The notes under the pieces: model-generated
The model's database searches: none
What the model was told of the DNA's origin: nothing
What the model saw: only the letters and a program-made list of their open reading frames with translations
Shown here: positions 8,054 to 17,788 of the stretch, in pieces
Layout: every line of letters begins with the position of its first letter
How positions within the stretch are numbered: the stretch's first letter is position 1
Translations under genes and position numbers: made by a program
Source: Butyrivibrio sp.
GTDB taxonomy: Bacteria > Bacillota > Clostridia > Lachnospirales > Lachnospiraceae
DNA length: 53,415 nucleotides
Assembly: GCA_015056655.1 (NCBI GenBank)
Contig: SVFV01000024.1
Span: 1 to 53,415 of the forward strand
Direction: 5' to 3'

Positions 8054-11000
8054 TTATATCTTCGCAATATCAACCAATTCTAGGGTATCCTCTTTGTAGG
8101 CGTCCTCTAAGCTGGTTACAAGTGCTTTGGCTGTGTCGAGGGCTGTAATTACATTTACGCCTGTCTCGATTGCCGTTCTTCTGATAAGGAATCCATCTCG
8201 ACTCTTGTCTCTACCCTGAGTAGGAGTATCTATTACAAGATCAATCCTGTGTCCAAGGATAAGGTCGATGACCGTAGGTGATTCCTGACTGATTCTATTT
8301 ACCTTACGAGCCTTTACTCCATTCTCGTTAAGAGTATCAGCAGTTGAACGTGTAGCATAAATGATATAGCCAAGCTTCTCAAAGCGTCTTGCTATGTCGA
8401 TAACCTCACCCTTGTCTGAATCCTTAACAGTGATGATCATCTGCTTATGCTTAGGAAGCTTAATTCCAGCTCCAATGAAAGCCTTATAAAGTGCCTCACT
8501 ATAACTCTTACTAATACCAAGACACTCACCTGTAGACTTCATCTCAGGTCCAAGGCTGATCTCAGCTCCTCTGATTTTCTCGAAGGAGAACACAGGCATC
8601 TTAATAGCCACATGCTCAGCTTCAGGCTGAAGCCCCGGTGTATATCCAAGATCCTTAAGCTTTTTGCCCATCATTACCTGAGCAGCGAGATCTACAATCG
8701 GAATACCTGTAACCTTACTGATGTAAGGAACTGTTCTGGATGATCTGGGGTTAGCCTCAATGATGTAAACCTCATCTCCTACAGCTATGAACTGAACATT
8801 TATAAGTCCTACTACATGAAGCGCCTTTGCAAGTCTCTTTGTATACTCAGCGATTGTCTCCTTAACCTTATCTGAAAGTGACTGCGCAGGATATACAGAG
8901 ATAGAGTCACCTGAGTGAATACCTGATCTCTCAATATGCTCCATGATTCCAGGAATTACAATATCATCACCGTCACATACAGCATCTACTTCAGTCTCAA
9001 CACCCTGAAGATATTTATCTACAAGGATAGGATGATCCTGAGCAATTCTGTTAATGATATTGATGAATTCCTCAATCTCTTTATCAGAGAGAGCTATCTG
9101 CATTCCCTGTCCACCAAGAACATAGGAAGGTCTTACAAGCACAGGATAGCCAAGTCTGTTAGCAACTTCCTTAGCTTCTTCTGCAGTATAAACTGTTGCA
9201 CCTTCAGCGCGCTTAATTCCAGTCTCCTCAAGGATTCTGTCAAAGATTTCTCTATCCTCAGCTGCATCAACGTCTTCAGCTTTGGTTCCGTAAATCTTAA
9301 CACCCATTTTCATGAGATCCTGGGTGAGCTTAATTGCTGTCTGACCACCAAACTGAACAACTGCTCCGTCAGGCTTTTCAAGTCTTACGATATTCTCGGC
9401 ATCTTCAGGAGTAAGTGGTTCAAAGTAAAGCTTATCTGCTATATCAAAGTCAGTAGATACTGTCTCAGGGTTATTGTTAATGATTATTGTCTCATAACCT
9501 GCCTTCTCAAAAGCCCATGTAGCATGAACTGAGCAGTAGTCGAACTCGATACCCTGTCCGATACGGATAGGACCTGAGCCAAGTACCAGGATTTTCTTCT
9601 TTCCTGAGCCTTCGCTTAATGCTTCATTCTCTTCATCCTCGTCGCCATATACTGAATAGTAGTATGGTGTCTCAGCAGCGAACTCAGCAGCACAGGTATC
9701 AACAAGCTTGTATGCAGCCTTGATTCCATAGAAATCTCTAAGGGCCTTAATTGTATCTACTGAGAATCTTGTTAGTCTGCTTATTACCTTATCAGGATAC
9801 TCGAGCTTCTTTGCCTGAAGAAGTGTGCTGAAATTGATAAGCTTTTTAGCTTCTTCTAATTCAGGTACATTTTCTTCTGATACTTTATGTCTTGCTATAG
9901 TACTCTTCTCACCAATTCTAAGAAGCTTAAGCTCCATCTTTACAAGGATGTGAAGCTTATCAATGAACCAATGGTCGATCATGGTTATCTCATGGATCTC
10001 ATCATGGCTCATACCTCTTCTAAGTGCCTCAGCGATAACCCAGATTCTCTGGTCATCAACTACTGTAAGGCGCTCTTTGAGTTCATCATCATCAAGCATT
10101 GAGAAGTCATAGCTTGTAAGGCAGTCCACATGCTGCTCTAATGAGCGGATAGCCTTCATCATTGCACCTTCAAAGTTAGTGCAGATACTCATTACCTCAC
10201 CAGTAGCCTTCATCTGTGTTGTAAGTGTACGTTTTGCCGTAATGAATTTATCGAAAGGCAGTCTGGGGAATTTTACTACGCAGTAATCAAGCGCAGGCTC
10301 GAAGCTTGCGTAGGTCTTTCCTGTAATAGCATTCTTAATCTCATCAAGTGTATAACCAAGAGCAATCTTAGCTGCAACCTTAGCAATAGGATAACCTGTA
10401 GCCTTAGAAGCAAGTGCAGAGGATCTACTAACTCTGGGGTTAACCTCGATTACGCAATATTCAAAGCTTGTAGGATGAAGTGCAAACTGTACGTTACATC
10501 CACCAGTTATCTGAAGCTCATCAATGATGTTAAGAGCTGCGCTTCTAAGCATCTGATACTCTTTATCAGTAAGTGTCTGAGAAGGAGCAACTACGATACT
10601 GTCACCAGTGTGAACACCTACTGGATCGATATTCTCCATGTTGCAGACAGTGATACAGTTTCCAGCGCTATCTCTTATTACCTCGTACTCGATTTCCTTC
10701 CATCCAGAGATGCAGCGCTCTACAAGAACCTCATTTGCTCTGGAAAGTCTGAGTCCGTTTTCAAGAATCTCTTCACACTCGATCCTGTTATGTGCGATTC
10801 CGCCGCCTGATCCGCCAAGTGTAAATGCAGGACGAAGAACTACTGGATATCCAATCTTCTCAGCGAAAGCCACACCGTCATCAACGTTATGAACTACTAA
10901 TGAAGCGGCACAGGGTTCGCCGATTCTCTCCATAGTGTCCTTAAATTCCTGACGATCCTCAGCCTTCTTGATAGTCTCAGCTGTAGTTCCAAGAAGCTTA

Positions 11001-11338
11001 ACACCATGAGAAGCAAGGAATCCTGATTCAGCAAGCTCCATACCAAGGTTAAGTCCTGCCTGTCCTCCAAGTGTGGGAAGTACACTATCAGGTTTTTCCT
11101 TCTCAATTATCTGTTCAAGAACCTTTACTGTAAGAGGTTCGATATATACTTCATCTGCAATATCTTTGTCGGTCATGATGGTTGCAGGGTTGGAGTTAAC
11201 AAGGATAACCTCAACTCCTTCCTCTTTCAGGGAACGGCAAGCCTGAGTTCCAGCGTAATCGAACTCCGCAGCCTGTCCGATAACAATCGGTCCTGAACCT
11301 ATGACCAAAACTTTTTTCACATCTTTATTCTTGGGCAT
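8054..11338 (-). CDS. carB: carbamoyl-phosphate synthase large subunit
   Basis: This 1094-residue subunit makes carbamoyl phosphate from ammonia (delivered by CarA), bicarbonate and two ATP, feeding pyrimidine and arginine synthesis. Each half carries an ATP-grasp unit: the N half opens KKVLVIGSGPIVIGQAAEFDYAG, and the second half repeats this as KKILVLGSGPIRIGQGIEFDY near residue 575. Both halves keep an EVNPRVSRSSAL/EANPRSSRTVPY motif. The last 150 residues form the MGS-like allosteric domain. The protein is slightly longer than the usual 1060-1075. AGAGGAAA precedes the ATG. It is the last gene of purL-carA-carB. Confidence 0.98.
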   Translation of the reverse strand: MPKNKDVKKVLVIGSGPIVIGQAAEFDYAGTQACRSLKEEGVEVILVNSNPATIMTDKDIADEVYIEPLTVKVLEQIIEKEKPDSVLPTLGGQAGLNLGMELAESGFLASHGVKLLGTTAETIKKAEDRQEFKDTMERIGEPCAASLVVHNVDDGVAFAEKIGYPVVLRPAFTLGGSGGGIAHNRIECEEILENGLRLSRANEVLVERCISGWKEIEYEVIRDSAGNCITVCNMENIDPVGVHTGDSIVVAPSQTLTDKEYQMLRSAALNIIDELQITGGCNVQFALHPTSFEYCVIEVNPRVSRSSALASKATGYPIAKVAAKIALGYTLDEIKNAITGKTYASFEPALDYCVVKFPRLPFDKFITAKRTLTTQMKATGEVMSICTNFEGAMMKAIRSLEQHVDCLTSYDFSMLDDDELKERLTVVDDQRIWVIAEALRRGMSHDEIHEITMIDHWFIDKLHILVKMELKLLRIGEKSTIARHKVSEENVPELEEAKKLINFSTLLQAKKLEYPDKVISRLTRFSVDTIKALRDFYGIKAAYKLVDTCAAEFAAETPYYYSVYGDEDEENEALSEGSGKKKILVLGSGPIRIGQGIEFDYCSVHATWAFEKAGYETIIINNNPETVSTDFDIADKLYFEPLTPEDAENIVRLEKPDGAVVQFGGQTAIKLTQDLMKMGVKIYGTKAEDVDAAEDREIFDRILEETGIKRAEGATVYTAEEAKEVANRLGYPVLVRPSYVLGGQGMQIALSDKEIEEFINIINRIAQDHPILVDKYLQGVETEVDAVCDGDDIVIPGIMEHIERSGIHSGDSISVYPAQSLSDKVKETIAEYTKRLAKALHVVGLINVQFIAVGDEVYIIEANPRSSRTVPYISKVTGIPIVDLAAQVMMGKKLKDLGYTPGLQPEAEHVAIKMPVFSFEKIRGAEISLGPEMKSTGECLGISKSYSEALYKAFIGAGIKLPKHKQMIITVKDSDKGEVIDIARRFEKLGYIIYATRSTADTLNENGVKARKVNRISQESPTVIDLILGHRIDLVIDTPTQGRDKSRDGFLIRRTAIETGVNVITALDTAKALVTSLEDAYKEDTLELVDIAKI

Positions 11339-11373
11339 TATATTTCCTCTCTTTACTCCTCACGCATGGCTCA

Positions 11374-12576
11374 TCACTTCGCGCACATCATTCCTATAAA
11401 CCTATCAAACAAGTATCCACTGTCCTGAGGACCACAACATGCTTCCGGATGGAACTGAACTGTGAATATGTTCTTTCCAACATATTTAAGTCCCTCATTT
11501 GTTCCATCATTTACATTTACAAATGCAGGAACAGCTACGTTTGGATCAAGTCTGTCAGTATCAACAACGTATCCATGATTCTGAGATGAAATATAAACTC
11601 TTCCAGTCTCAAGATCTTTTACAGGATGATTTCCGCCTCTGTGACCATATTTCATCTTGTAAGTATCAGCTCCTGTAGCAAGTGCCATGAGCTGATGGCC
11701 AAGGCAGATTGCAAAAATCGGAACATCAGATGCGTAGAGCTTTTTAATCTCTTCAATTACAGATGTACACTCCTTCGGATCTCCAGGGCCGTTACTGAGC
11801 ATAATGCCGTCAGGCTTATCAGCAAGTATAGTTTCAGCAGTTGTATCAAAAGGATATACTGTTACATCACAGCCTCTTGCAGCAAGAGATGCAGCAATAT
11901 TATCTTTAGCTCCAACATCAAGAAGCGCAACCTTAAGTCCCTTACCATTAAGTTCTTTTACAAGACTAGGTCTCTTCTCTCTCTTTGAAAGATCTCCCTT
12001 TAAGGAAGCTTCGTAATCTTCCTTTTTGAAGACTGCGCTTCCGGATAAAGGACCATTATCTGCAAGGTCCTTACTTCCTGCAATGAACTTCTTTTCCTTG
12101 CAGGAAACCTTCTCAACTACTTTTCCTGTGTTATATGCTTTGAGCTTGGGAATGATGGCATCTACATTGAAGTTCTCATCAGTAGTTATCATTCCGTTCA
12201 TGGTACCTTTTTCACGTAATATTCTAACTAGCTTTCTGGTATCAATGCCTTGAATTCCGGGAATGTCATACTCCTCAAGGAACTCCTGAATTGTCATATC
12301 ACAGCGGAAGTTTGAAGCCACATCAGAAAGCTCTCTGACTATTACTCCGTCAAGCCAGATTCTCTCTGATTCCATATCGTCCTTACATACACCGTAATTA
12401 CCAATAAGGGGATATGTCATACACACAGCCTGTCCCGCATAAGAAGGATCAGTAAAAACTTCTGTATATCCAGCCATGGAAGTGTTAAAAACGATTTCGC
12501 TTATAACTTCCTTTTTGGCACCTATGGACACACCCTTAAAAACTGTTCCATCTTCCAAAATCAAAAATGCCTTCAT
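11374..12576 (-). CDS. carA: carbamoyl-phosphate synthase small subunit
   Basis: This glutaminase subunit supplies ammonia to CarB. The N-terminal CarA domain (opening AFLILEDGTVFKG, then NTSMAGYTEVFTDPSYAGQ) is followed by a class I glutamine amidotransferase domain with nucleophile Cys in FAICLGHQ and His/Glu in FHPEAC. At 400 residues it is about 40 longer than typical CarA. The extra length is a Lys/Asp-rich linker around residues 160-215 between the two domains. It ends 35 bases before carB and starts 30 bases after purL, so the three genes are one operon. Confidence 0.97.
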   Translation of the reverse strand: MKAFLILEDGTVFKGVSIGAKKEVISEIVFNTSMAGYTEVFTDPSYAGQAVCMTYPLIGNYGVCKDDMESERIWLDGVIVRELSDVASNFRCDMTIQEFLEEYDIPGIQGIDTRKLVRILREKGTMNGMITTDENFNVDAIIPKLKAYNTGKVVEKVSCKEKKFIAGSKDLADNGPLSGSAVFKKEDYEASLKGDLSKREKRPSLVKELNGKGLKVALLDVGAKDNIAASLAARGCDVTVYPFDTTAETILADKPDGIMLSNGPGDPKECTSVIEEIKKLYASDVPIFAICLGHQLMALATGADTYKMKYGHRGGNHPVKDLETGRVYISSQNHGYVVDTDRLDPNVAVPAFVNVNDGTNEGLKYVGKNIFTVQFHPEACCGPQDSGYLFDRFIGMMCAK

Positions 12577-12606
12577 TTACTCCTCCTGAAAAATCTTAGC
12601 AACCAA

Positions 12607-15600
12607 TTACTTAAAGTACTCAACACCACTCTCAAATATCTTCATATCCTGTTCGCCGAAGATATTTACAGCGACTCCGTCGCCTCTTCTCTCTGAATGG
12701 CACATCTTACCAAGGCATCTTCCATCAGGTGATGTGATACCCTCTACTGCCATGTAGGAACCATTGATGTTCCACTGATTATCAAGGTGTACCTGACCCT
12801 CGAGGTCGCAGTACTGAGTTGCAATCTGACCATTCTCAAAGAGCTTCTTAAGAACGTCTGTAGGTGCAACAAATCTTCCCTCACCATGTGAAGCAGGGTT
12901 AGCATATACTCCGCCAAGCTCAGCCTTCTGGAGCCAGGGTGACTTGTTGCTTACAACCTTAAGGTAAGCCATTGTAGAAATATGACGTCCGATTGTATTG
13001 AATGTAAGTGTCGGGCTTTCAGGATTCTGACCTGTAATCTGGCCGTTAGGCACAAGTCCGAGCTTGATCATGGCCTGGAATCCGTTACAGATACCAAGTG
13101 CAAGACCATCTCTGTTCTGAAGAAGATCATTTACAGCTTCCTTTATTACTTCATTCTGGAAAGCTGTTGCAAAGAACTTAGCACTTCCATCAGGCTCGTC
13201 ACCAGCTGAGAATCCGCCAGGGAACATGATGATCTGTGCCTGTTCAATACTCTTCTTGAACTCTGCTACAGAATCCTCGATATCCTTTGCATTCTGATTC
13301 TTAAATATCTTTACGATTGTGTTTGCGCCAGCTCTCTCAAATGCCTGTGCAGAATCATACTCACAGTTACTTCCAGGGAATACAGGAATAAATACTGTAG
13401 GCTTAGCTGTCTTATTCTTGCAAACATATATATCTGAAGTCTTATATTCTTTTGTTACTGCGCCATCCTCGAAAATGCTCTTCTTATCAGCGCTCTCAGA
13501 ATCTTCTTCTGAAAGAGGTGCTACTGAAGGGAATACCTTCTCAAGCTTGTTCTTCCAGTTCTCAAGTGCTTCAGCTTCTGAAATTACTACATCACCGACA
13601 GTGAAGTTGCCATCATCTGTTACAACACCAATTTCTCTAGCTTCTCTAAGAGCAAGAACTTCTCCGGATTTTTCTGCAGGAACCTCGATAAGGATATTGC
13701 CAATTCTATTTGTGAAGAGGTCTTCATTCTTCACACAACCTGCAATCTTAACACCAAATCCGTTACCAAATGCCATGCGGCTGATAGCGGCTGCAACACC
13801 GTAGCAATCAATTGCATAAGCAGCCTTTACATAACCCTTCTGCATAAGGTCATGAACCTCATCAAAGCGAGCCATAACCTTTTCATAATCAGGAAGGTCA
13901 TATTCATCTCTGTCGATAGGAAGCTCGATAAGCATGTCACCAGCAGCCTTAAGCTCAGGTGTGATTACATCCTTGCCCTCTGCTACATCTACTGCAAAAG
14001 ATACAAGTGTCGGAGGAACATTGATTTCTCCTGATGCTCTCTTCTCATCACCCTCGTAGAAGAAGGAACCTGACATTGAATCCTTACCACCTATTGAAGC
14101 GATTCCAAATCTGAGCTGTGCTTCAAATGAACCAAGAAGTGCTGTAAGAGGCTGACTCCATCTTGTCTTGTCAGCAGTCATTCTCTGGAAGTACTCCTGG
14201 AATGTAAGGTGAAGCTTCTTATAATCACCACCTGATGCAACGATTCTTGCAACAGACTCTGTAACTGCATAAGCAGCACCATGATACGGGCTCCATGATG
14301 AAAGATAAGGATCAAAGCCGTATGCCATCATTGTTACTGTATCTGTCTTACCACCAAGAACAGGAAGCTTAGCGATCATTGCCTGTGTCTCAGTGAGCTG
14401 ATATTTTCCACCAAAAGGCATTGTTACTGTGCCTGCACCGATAGAAGAGTCGAACATCTCAACAAGTCCCTTCTGTGAGCAAACATTGAGGTCTTCCATT
14501 TCAGAAAGCCATGCCTTCTTAACATCATTTTCTGCAAGTGCGGCTCCAGCAGCTTCGCATGCATACTTGCCAAAGTAGTTATCATCCTTTGAAGGGATAA
14601 GAACCTCAACCTCAGTCTCCTGATGAGCACCGTTGGTATCAAGGAATGAACGCTTGATATCAACAATCTTCTTGCCTCTCCACTTAAGGACAAGTCTGGG
14701 CTCCTCTGTAACTACAGCCACCTTAACTGCCTCAAGGTTCTCTTCTGCTGCGTACTCAAGGAATTTATCCACCTGAGAAGGATCAACAACTACTGCCATT
14801 CTCTCCTGTGATTCAGAGATTGCAAGCTCTGTACCATCAAGACCAGCATACTTCTTCGGAACCTTATCAAGATCTACATCAAGACCATCTGCAAGCTCAC
14901 CGATTGCTACAGATACACCACCTGCACCGAAGTCGTTACACTTCTTGATAAGCTCTGAAACCTCAGGTCTTCTGAAAAGTCTCTGTAATTTACGCTCTGT
15001 AGGAGCATTACCCTTCTGAACCTCAGCTCCGCAGGTAAGGATTGAATCTGCTGTATGAGCCTTGGATGAACCTGTTGCACCACCGCAGCCATCACGTCCT
15101 GTGCGTCCGCCAAGGAGTACGATGATATCTCCGGGATCAGATGATTCACGGATAACGTGCTCCTGAGGAGCAGCACCCATAACTGCACCAATCTCCATAC
15201 GCTTTGCAGCATAGTCAGGATGGTAAACTTCCTTAACGTAACCTGTTGCAAGTCCGATCTGGTTACCATAGCTTGAATAACCTGATGCAGCACCTCTTAC
15301 AAGCTTCTTCTGTGAAAGCTTTCCTTTAAGAGTATCTGCTACAGGAACTGTAGGATCAGCAGCACCAGTTACACGCATTGCCTGGTAAACATAACCTCTA
15401 CCTGAAAGCGGATCTCTGATAGCTCCACCAAGACATGTTGCAGCGCCACCAAAGGGCTCAATCTCTGTAGGATGGTTATGAGTTTCATTCTTAAAGAATA
15501 CAAGCCAGTTTTCTTTTACAGGGCCATTGCCATAGTCAACATCTACAGGCACAACAACTGTACATGCGTTGTTTTCCTCGGACTCCTCCATATCTGTGAG

Positions 15601-16482
15601 TTTTCCGTCCTTCTTAAGCTTCTTCATACCCATGAGAGCGATATCCATAAGGGAGATGAACTTCTCCTCTCTCTTCTTAGGATCAGCGTAAACATCTTCT
15701 CTTGCCTCAAGATATTTGTCATAAGAAGCCTTGATAGGCGCATTAAAGAATCCATCACCAAAGCTGACCTTTTTAAGCTCTGTGCCGAAGGTTGTGTGAC
15801 GGCAGTGATCTGACCAGTATGTATCAAGAACGCGAATCTCTGTCATAGAAGGATCGCGCTTTTCATCATCATGGAAATAGGTCTGGATCCATTTGAAATC
15901 ATTAAATGTCATGGCAAGACCGAAGGAATCGTAGAGCTCCTTAAGTTCCTTTTCTGCCATATCCTTAAAGCCGTCAAGGATCTTAACGTCTGCAGGATCA
16001 TCATATACTTCTACCAGTGTTTCAGGCTTATCCTCTGATGCGATTCTTGAGTCAACCGGGTTCATTGTGTAATCCTTTATTTTCTCAAGTTCCTCATCAG
16101 ATACATTTCCGATAAGCATATAAGTTACAGCTGTGCGGATTACAGGCTCTTCATCACCCTTAATAAATCTCACACACTGCTCAGCAGAGTCAGCTCTCTG
16201 GTCAAACTGTCCGGGAAGTGCTTCTATACTAAATACTCTTGCGTCTGAAGGTACTTCAATTTCCTCTCTATATAAAACATCAACGGGGGGTTCTGAAAAT
16301 ACTGTTGTACATGCTTTTTCAAAAACCTCATCGGACACATTCTCAACATCATAACGGATAAATACTCTTACCTTGTTGATGCTGGTGATTCCAAGATAGC
16401 TCTTTATCTCGGATCTAAGTTCCTTTGCCTTACCGGCATAAGGGGCTTTCTTTTCAACATAAACTCGTCTGACTTTGCTCAT
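12607..16482 (-). CDS. purL: phosphoribosylformylglycinamidine synthase, fused long form
   Basis: This enzyme converts FGAR and glutamine to FGAM in purine synthesis. The 1291-residue single chain combines the PurS-like N terminus, the two-lobed FGAM synthase core (with FFKNETHNHPTEIEPFGGAAT) and a C-terminal glutaminase domain with Cys in LGICNGFQAM. Many Firmicutes split this enzyme into PurS, PurL and PurQ; the fused clade II form is common in clostridia. A strong AGGAGGAG site precedes the ATG. The two following genes are carA and carB, so purine and pyrimidine steps that both consume glutamine are co-expressed. Confidence 0.97.
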   Translation of the reverse strand: MSKVRRVYVEKKAPYAGKAKELRSEIKSYLGITSINKVRVFIRYDVENVSDEVFEKACTTVFSEPPVDVLYREEIEVPSDARVFSIEALPGQFDQRADSAEQCVRFIKGDEEPVIRTAVTYMLIGNVSDEELEKIKDYTMNPVDSRIASEDKPETLVEVYDDPADVKILDGFKDMAEKELKELYDSFGLAMTFNDFKWIQTYFHDDEKRDPSMTEIRVLDTYWSDHCRHTTFGTELKKVSFGDGFFNAPIKASYDKYLEAREDVYADPKKREEKFISLMDIALMGMKKLKKDGKLTDMEESEENNACTVVVPVDVDYGNGPVKENWLVFFKNETHNHPTEIEPFGGAATCLGGAIRDPLSGRGYVYQAMRVTGAADPTVPVADTLKGKLSQKKLVRGAASGYSSYGNQIGLATGYVKEVYHPDYAAKRMEIGAVMGAAPQEHVIRESSDPGDIIVLLGGRTGRDGCGGATGSSKAHTADSILTCGAEVQKGNAPTERKLQRLFRRPEVSELIKKCNDFGAGGVSVAIGELADGLDVDLDKVPKKYAGLDGTELAISESQERMAVVVDPSQVDKFLEYAAEENLEAVKVAVVTEEPRLVLKWRGKKIVDIKRSFLDTNGAHQETEVEVLIPSKDDNYFGKYACEAAGAALAENDVKKAWLSEMEDLNVCSQKGLVEMFDSSIGAGTVTMPFGGKYQLTETQAMIAKLPVLGGKTDTVTMMAYGFDPYLSSWSPYHGAAYAVTESVARIVASGGDYKKLHLTFQEYFQRMTADKTRWSQPLTALLGSFEAQLRFGIASIGGKDSMSGSFFYEGDEKRASGEINVPPTLVSFAVDVAEGKDVITPELKAAGDMLIELPIDRDEYDLPDYEKVMARFDEVHDLMQKGYVKAAYAIDCYGVAAAISRMAFGNGFGVKIAGCVKNEDLFTNRIGNILIEVPAEKSGEVLALREAREIGVVTDDGNFTVGDVVISEAEALENWKNKLEKVFPSVAPLSEEDSESADKKSIFEDGAVTKEYKTSDIYVCKNKTAKPTVFIPVFPGSNCEYDSAQAFERAGANTIVKIFKNQNAKDIEDSVAEFKKSIEQAQIIMFPGGFSAGDEPDGSAKFFATAFQNEVIKEAVNDLLQNRDGLALGICNGFQAMIKLGLVPNGQITGQNPESPTLTFNTIGRHISTMAYLKVVSNKSPWLQKAELGGVYANPASHGEGRFVAPTDVLKKLFENGQIATQYCDLEGQVHLDNQWNINGSYMAVEGITSPDGRCLGKMCHSERRGDGVAVNIFGEQDMKIFESGVEYFK

Positions 16483-16554
16483 AATCTCCTCCTGATATAT
16501 AAGTTGCTTGCATCCATGTCACCTGGGCAAAAAGTGCATGGCTTAAAAAAAGAG

Positions 16555-16577
16555 CCTCAAGACAATATTTCTTGAAG
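16555..16577 (-). terminator. terminator between tetR-type gene and purL
   Basis: On the minus strand CTTCAAGA pairs with TCTTGAGG around a seven-base loop and is followed by CTCTTTTTTT. It begins just after the TetR stop codon, so purL needs its own promoter in the remaining 70 bases. Confidence 0.8.
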
Positions 16578-16579
16578 CA

Positions 16580-17170
16580 CTAATTATAATTGGGCACTAA
16601 GCCCTCTAATATGTATAAGAGTTCGCGGTCAACCACTTCCTCATTAATACCGATAGTTTTAGCGGAAACCTTAAGACCCTCAATCACGTACATGAGATTG
16701 CGGGCACATCCACCGGGATTATCACAATTAAATTCACCAGATTTAACGCCTTCTTCAATGAGCGCTGTAACAATCTGGACACCAATATCAAACTGCTTTT
16801 TCAATGGGTTCTCTGAAGCCGGAATGGCATTCATCGAAAAGTATTCATAGGACGCGACAACGAGACTATTCTTCCTGCGAAGAATTTCTTTCTTCTGCTC
16901 TTTCAAGAAAAGAGCCAGCATATCGCCGGCAGTGGTATCGCTATTAAAAGCATTTGTGATCGATTCGTCGTCATCTCCCTCGACTTCATCAGACAGTACG
17001 GCAAGGAAGATTTCTTCTGTAGACGAGAAATAAAGATAAAGGCCTCCACGACTGATGTCACAAGCTTCCACAACATCCTTCATGGTGACGTCCTTAAAAC
17101 CTTTTTCTGCAAAAACCTCGCGGGCTTTTTCAAGAATGTATTTTCTTTTCTGAGCAGATTTCTCACTCAT
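16580..17170 (-). CDS. TetR/AcrR family transcriptional regulator
   Basis: The 196 residues open with a TetR helix-turn-helix: ILEKAREVFAEKGFKDVTMKDVVEACDISRGGLYLYFSSTEEIF (residues about 12-55). A helical ligand-binding domain follows. The target is unknown. The neighbouring gene upstream in the same direction is a small DUF6508-like protein 45 bases away, so the two may share a transcript. A terminator isolates it from purL, so it need not control purines. A GGGAG site eight bases upstream supports the ATG. Confidence 0.9.
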   Translation of the reverse strand: MSEKSAQKRKYILEKAREVFAEKGFKDVTMKDVVEACDISRGGLYLYFSSTEEIFLAVLSDEVEGDDDESITNAFNSDTTAGDMLALFLKEQKKEILRRKNSLVVASYEYFSMNAIPASENPLKKQFDIGVQIVTALIEEGVKSGEFNCDNPGGCARNLMYVIEGLKVSAKTIGINEEVVDRELLYILEGLVPNYN

Positions 17171-17215
17171 TCAAATAACTCCCGAAAAAATGTTTTACGT
17201 ACTCCTCGTCGGGCC

Positions 17216-17677
17216 TCAATCAGCTCCCCAGTAATGCAAGAGTTCTCTCATCTTATCCACCACGTGGAAAAGAACTCCTGTATAAACTCCTTCGGCCCAT
17301 ACAGTTCCCTTAACCTGTCCCTCAAGAACATATCTTGAAAGAATACCAGCCAGATCATCCATGTTCATGATCTCTGCCCTGTCGATGAAAGCAAGCTCAT
17401 CCTTCCAGGTATTAAGGTGATTACGTGTAAACACGTAACTGTAATTGCGGTCCATCATTCCTGTCTGTTGAGCAATCTTAACGAAGTTCAAAAGTGTCGA
17501 ATCATAGATTGGAAACTGCATGGAATTAGAAAGCTCACTATTGCTATAGCTCTCAGCGACCTGTTTCTGTGTGTGCTCCTTAAGCCAATTAAGATAAGGA
17601 ACTAAAGTTTCCACATCATCCTTGTATTTAGCGATGATATCCTCTACGCTATTTTCGCCTTCTCTAGCTTCAAACAT
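17216..17677 (-). CDS. small uncharacterised protein, DUF6508-like
   Basis: The 153-residue soluble protein is acidic and helical. From memory its C-terminal pattern (a short helix, LSRYVLEGQVKGTVWAEGVYTGVLFHVVDKMREL) resembles DUF6508, a family of unknown role found in clostridia. I could not verify this. No signal peptide or membrane segment is present. It precedes the TetR-type gene by 45 bases and is divergent from the VanZ-like gene. Confidence 0.6.
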   Translation of the reverse strand: MFEAREGENSVEDIIAKYKDDVETLVPYLNWLKEHTQKQVAESYSNSELSNSMQFPIYDSTLLNFVKIAQQTGMMDRNYSYVFTRNHLNTWKDELAFIDRAEIMNMDDLAGILSRYVLEGQVKGTVWAEGVYTGVLFHVVDKMRELLHYWGAD

Positions 17678-17752
17678 AAAATCACTCCCCTCATTGGAAT
17701 AATTTACCTCAATGAATTATAACAATAAGAAATAAAAAAGTATATATATAAA

Positions 17753-17781
17753 TTGTTAATAAAAATCTTTTGCTGTATACT
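17753..17781 (+). promoter_or_regulatory. promoter of the VanZ-like gene, predicted leaderless
   Basis: TTGTTA (17753-17758) and TATACT (17776-17781) are 17 bases apart, a good vegetative promoter. The first ATG of the gene is at 17789, about where transcription should begin, and no Shine-Dalgarno sequence can fit. Confidence 0.6.
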
Positions 17782-17788
17782 TCGTTTT

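Noticed and set aside
8936..9532. 198-codon antisense frame inside carB
   Set aside because: It is fully inside a conserved gene on the other strand, has no recognisable domain and follows the codon pattern of carB.
13319..13804. 161-codon antisense frame inside purL
   Set aside because: Shadow frame of the conserved purL glutaminase and core regions.
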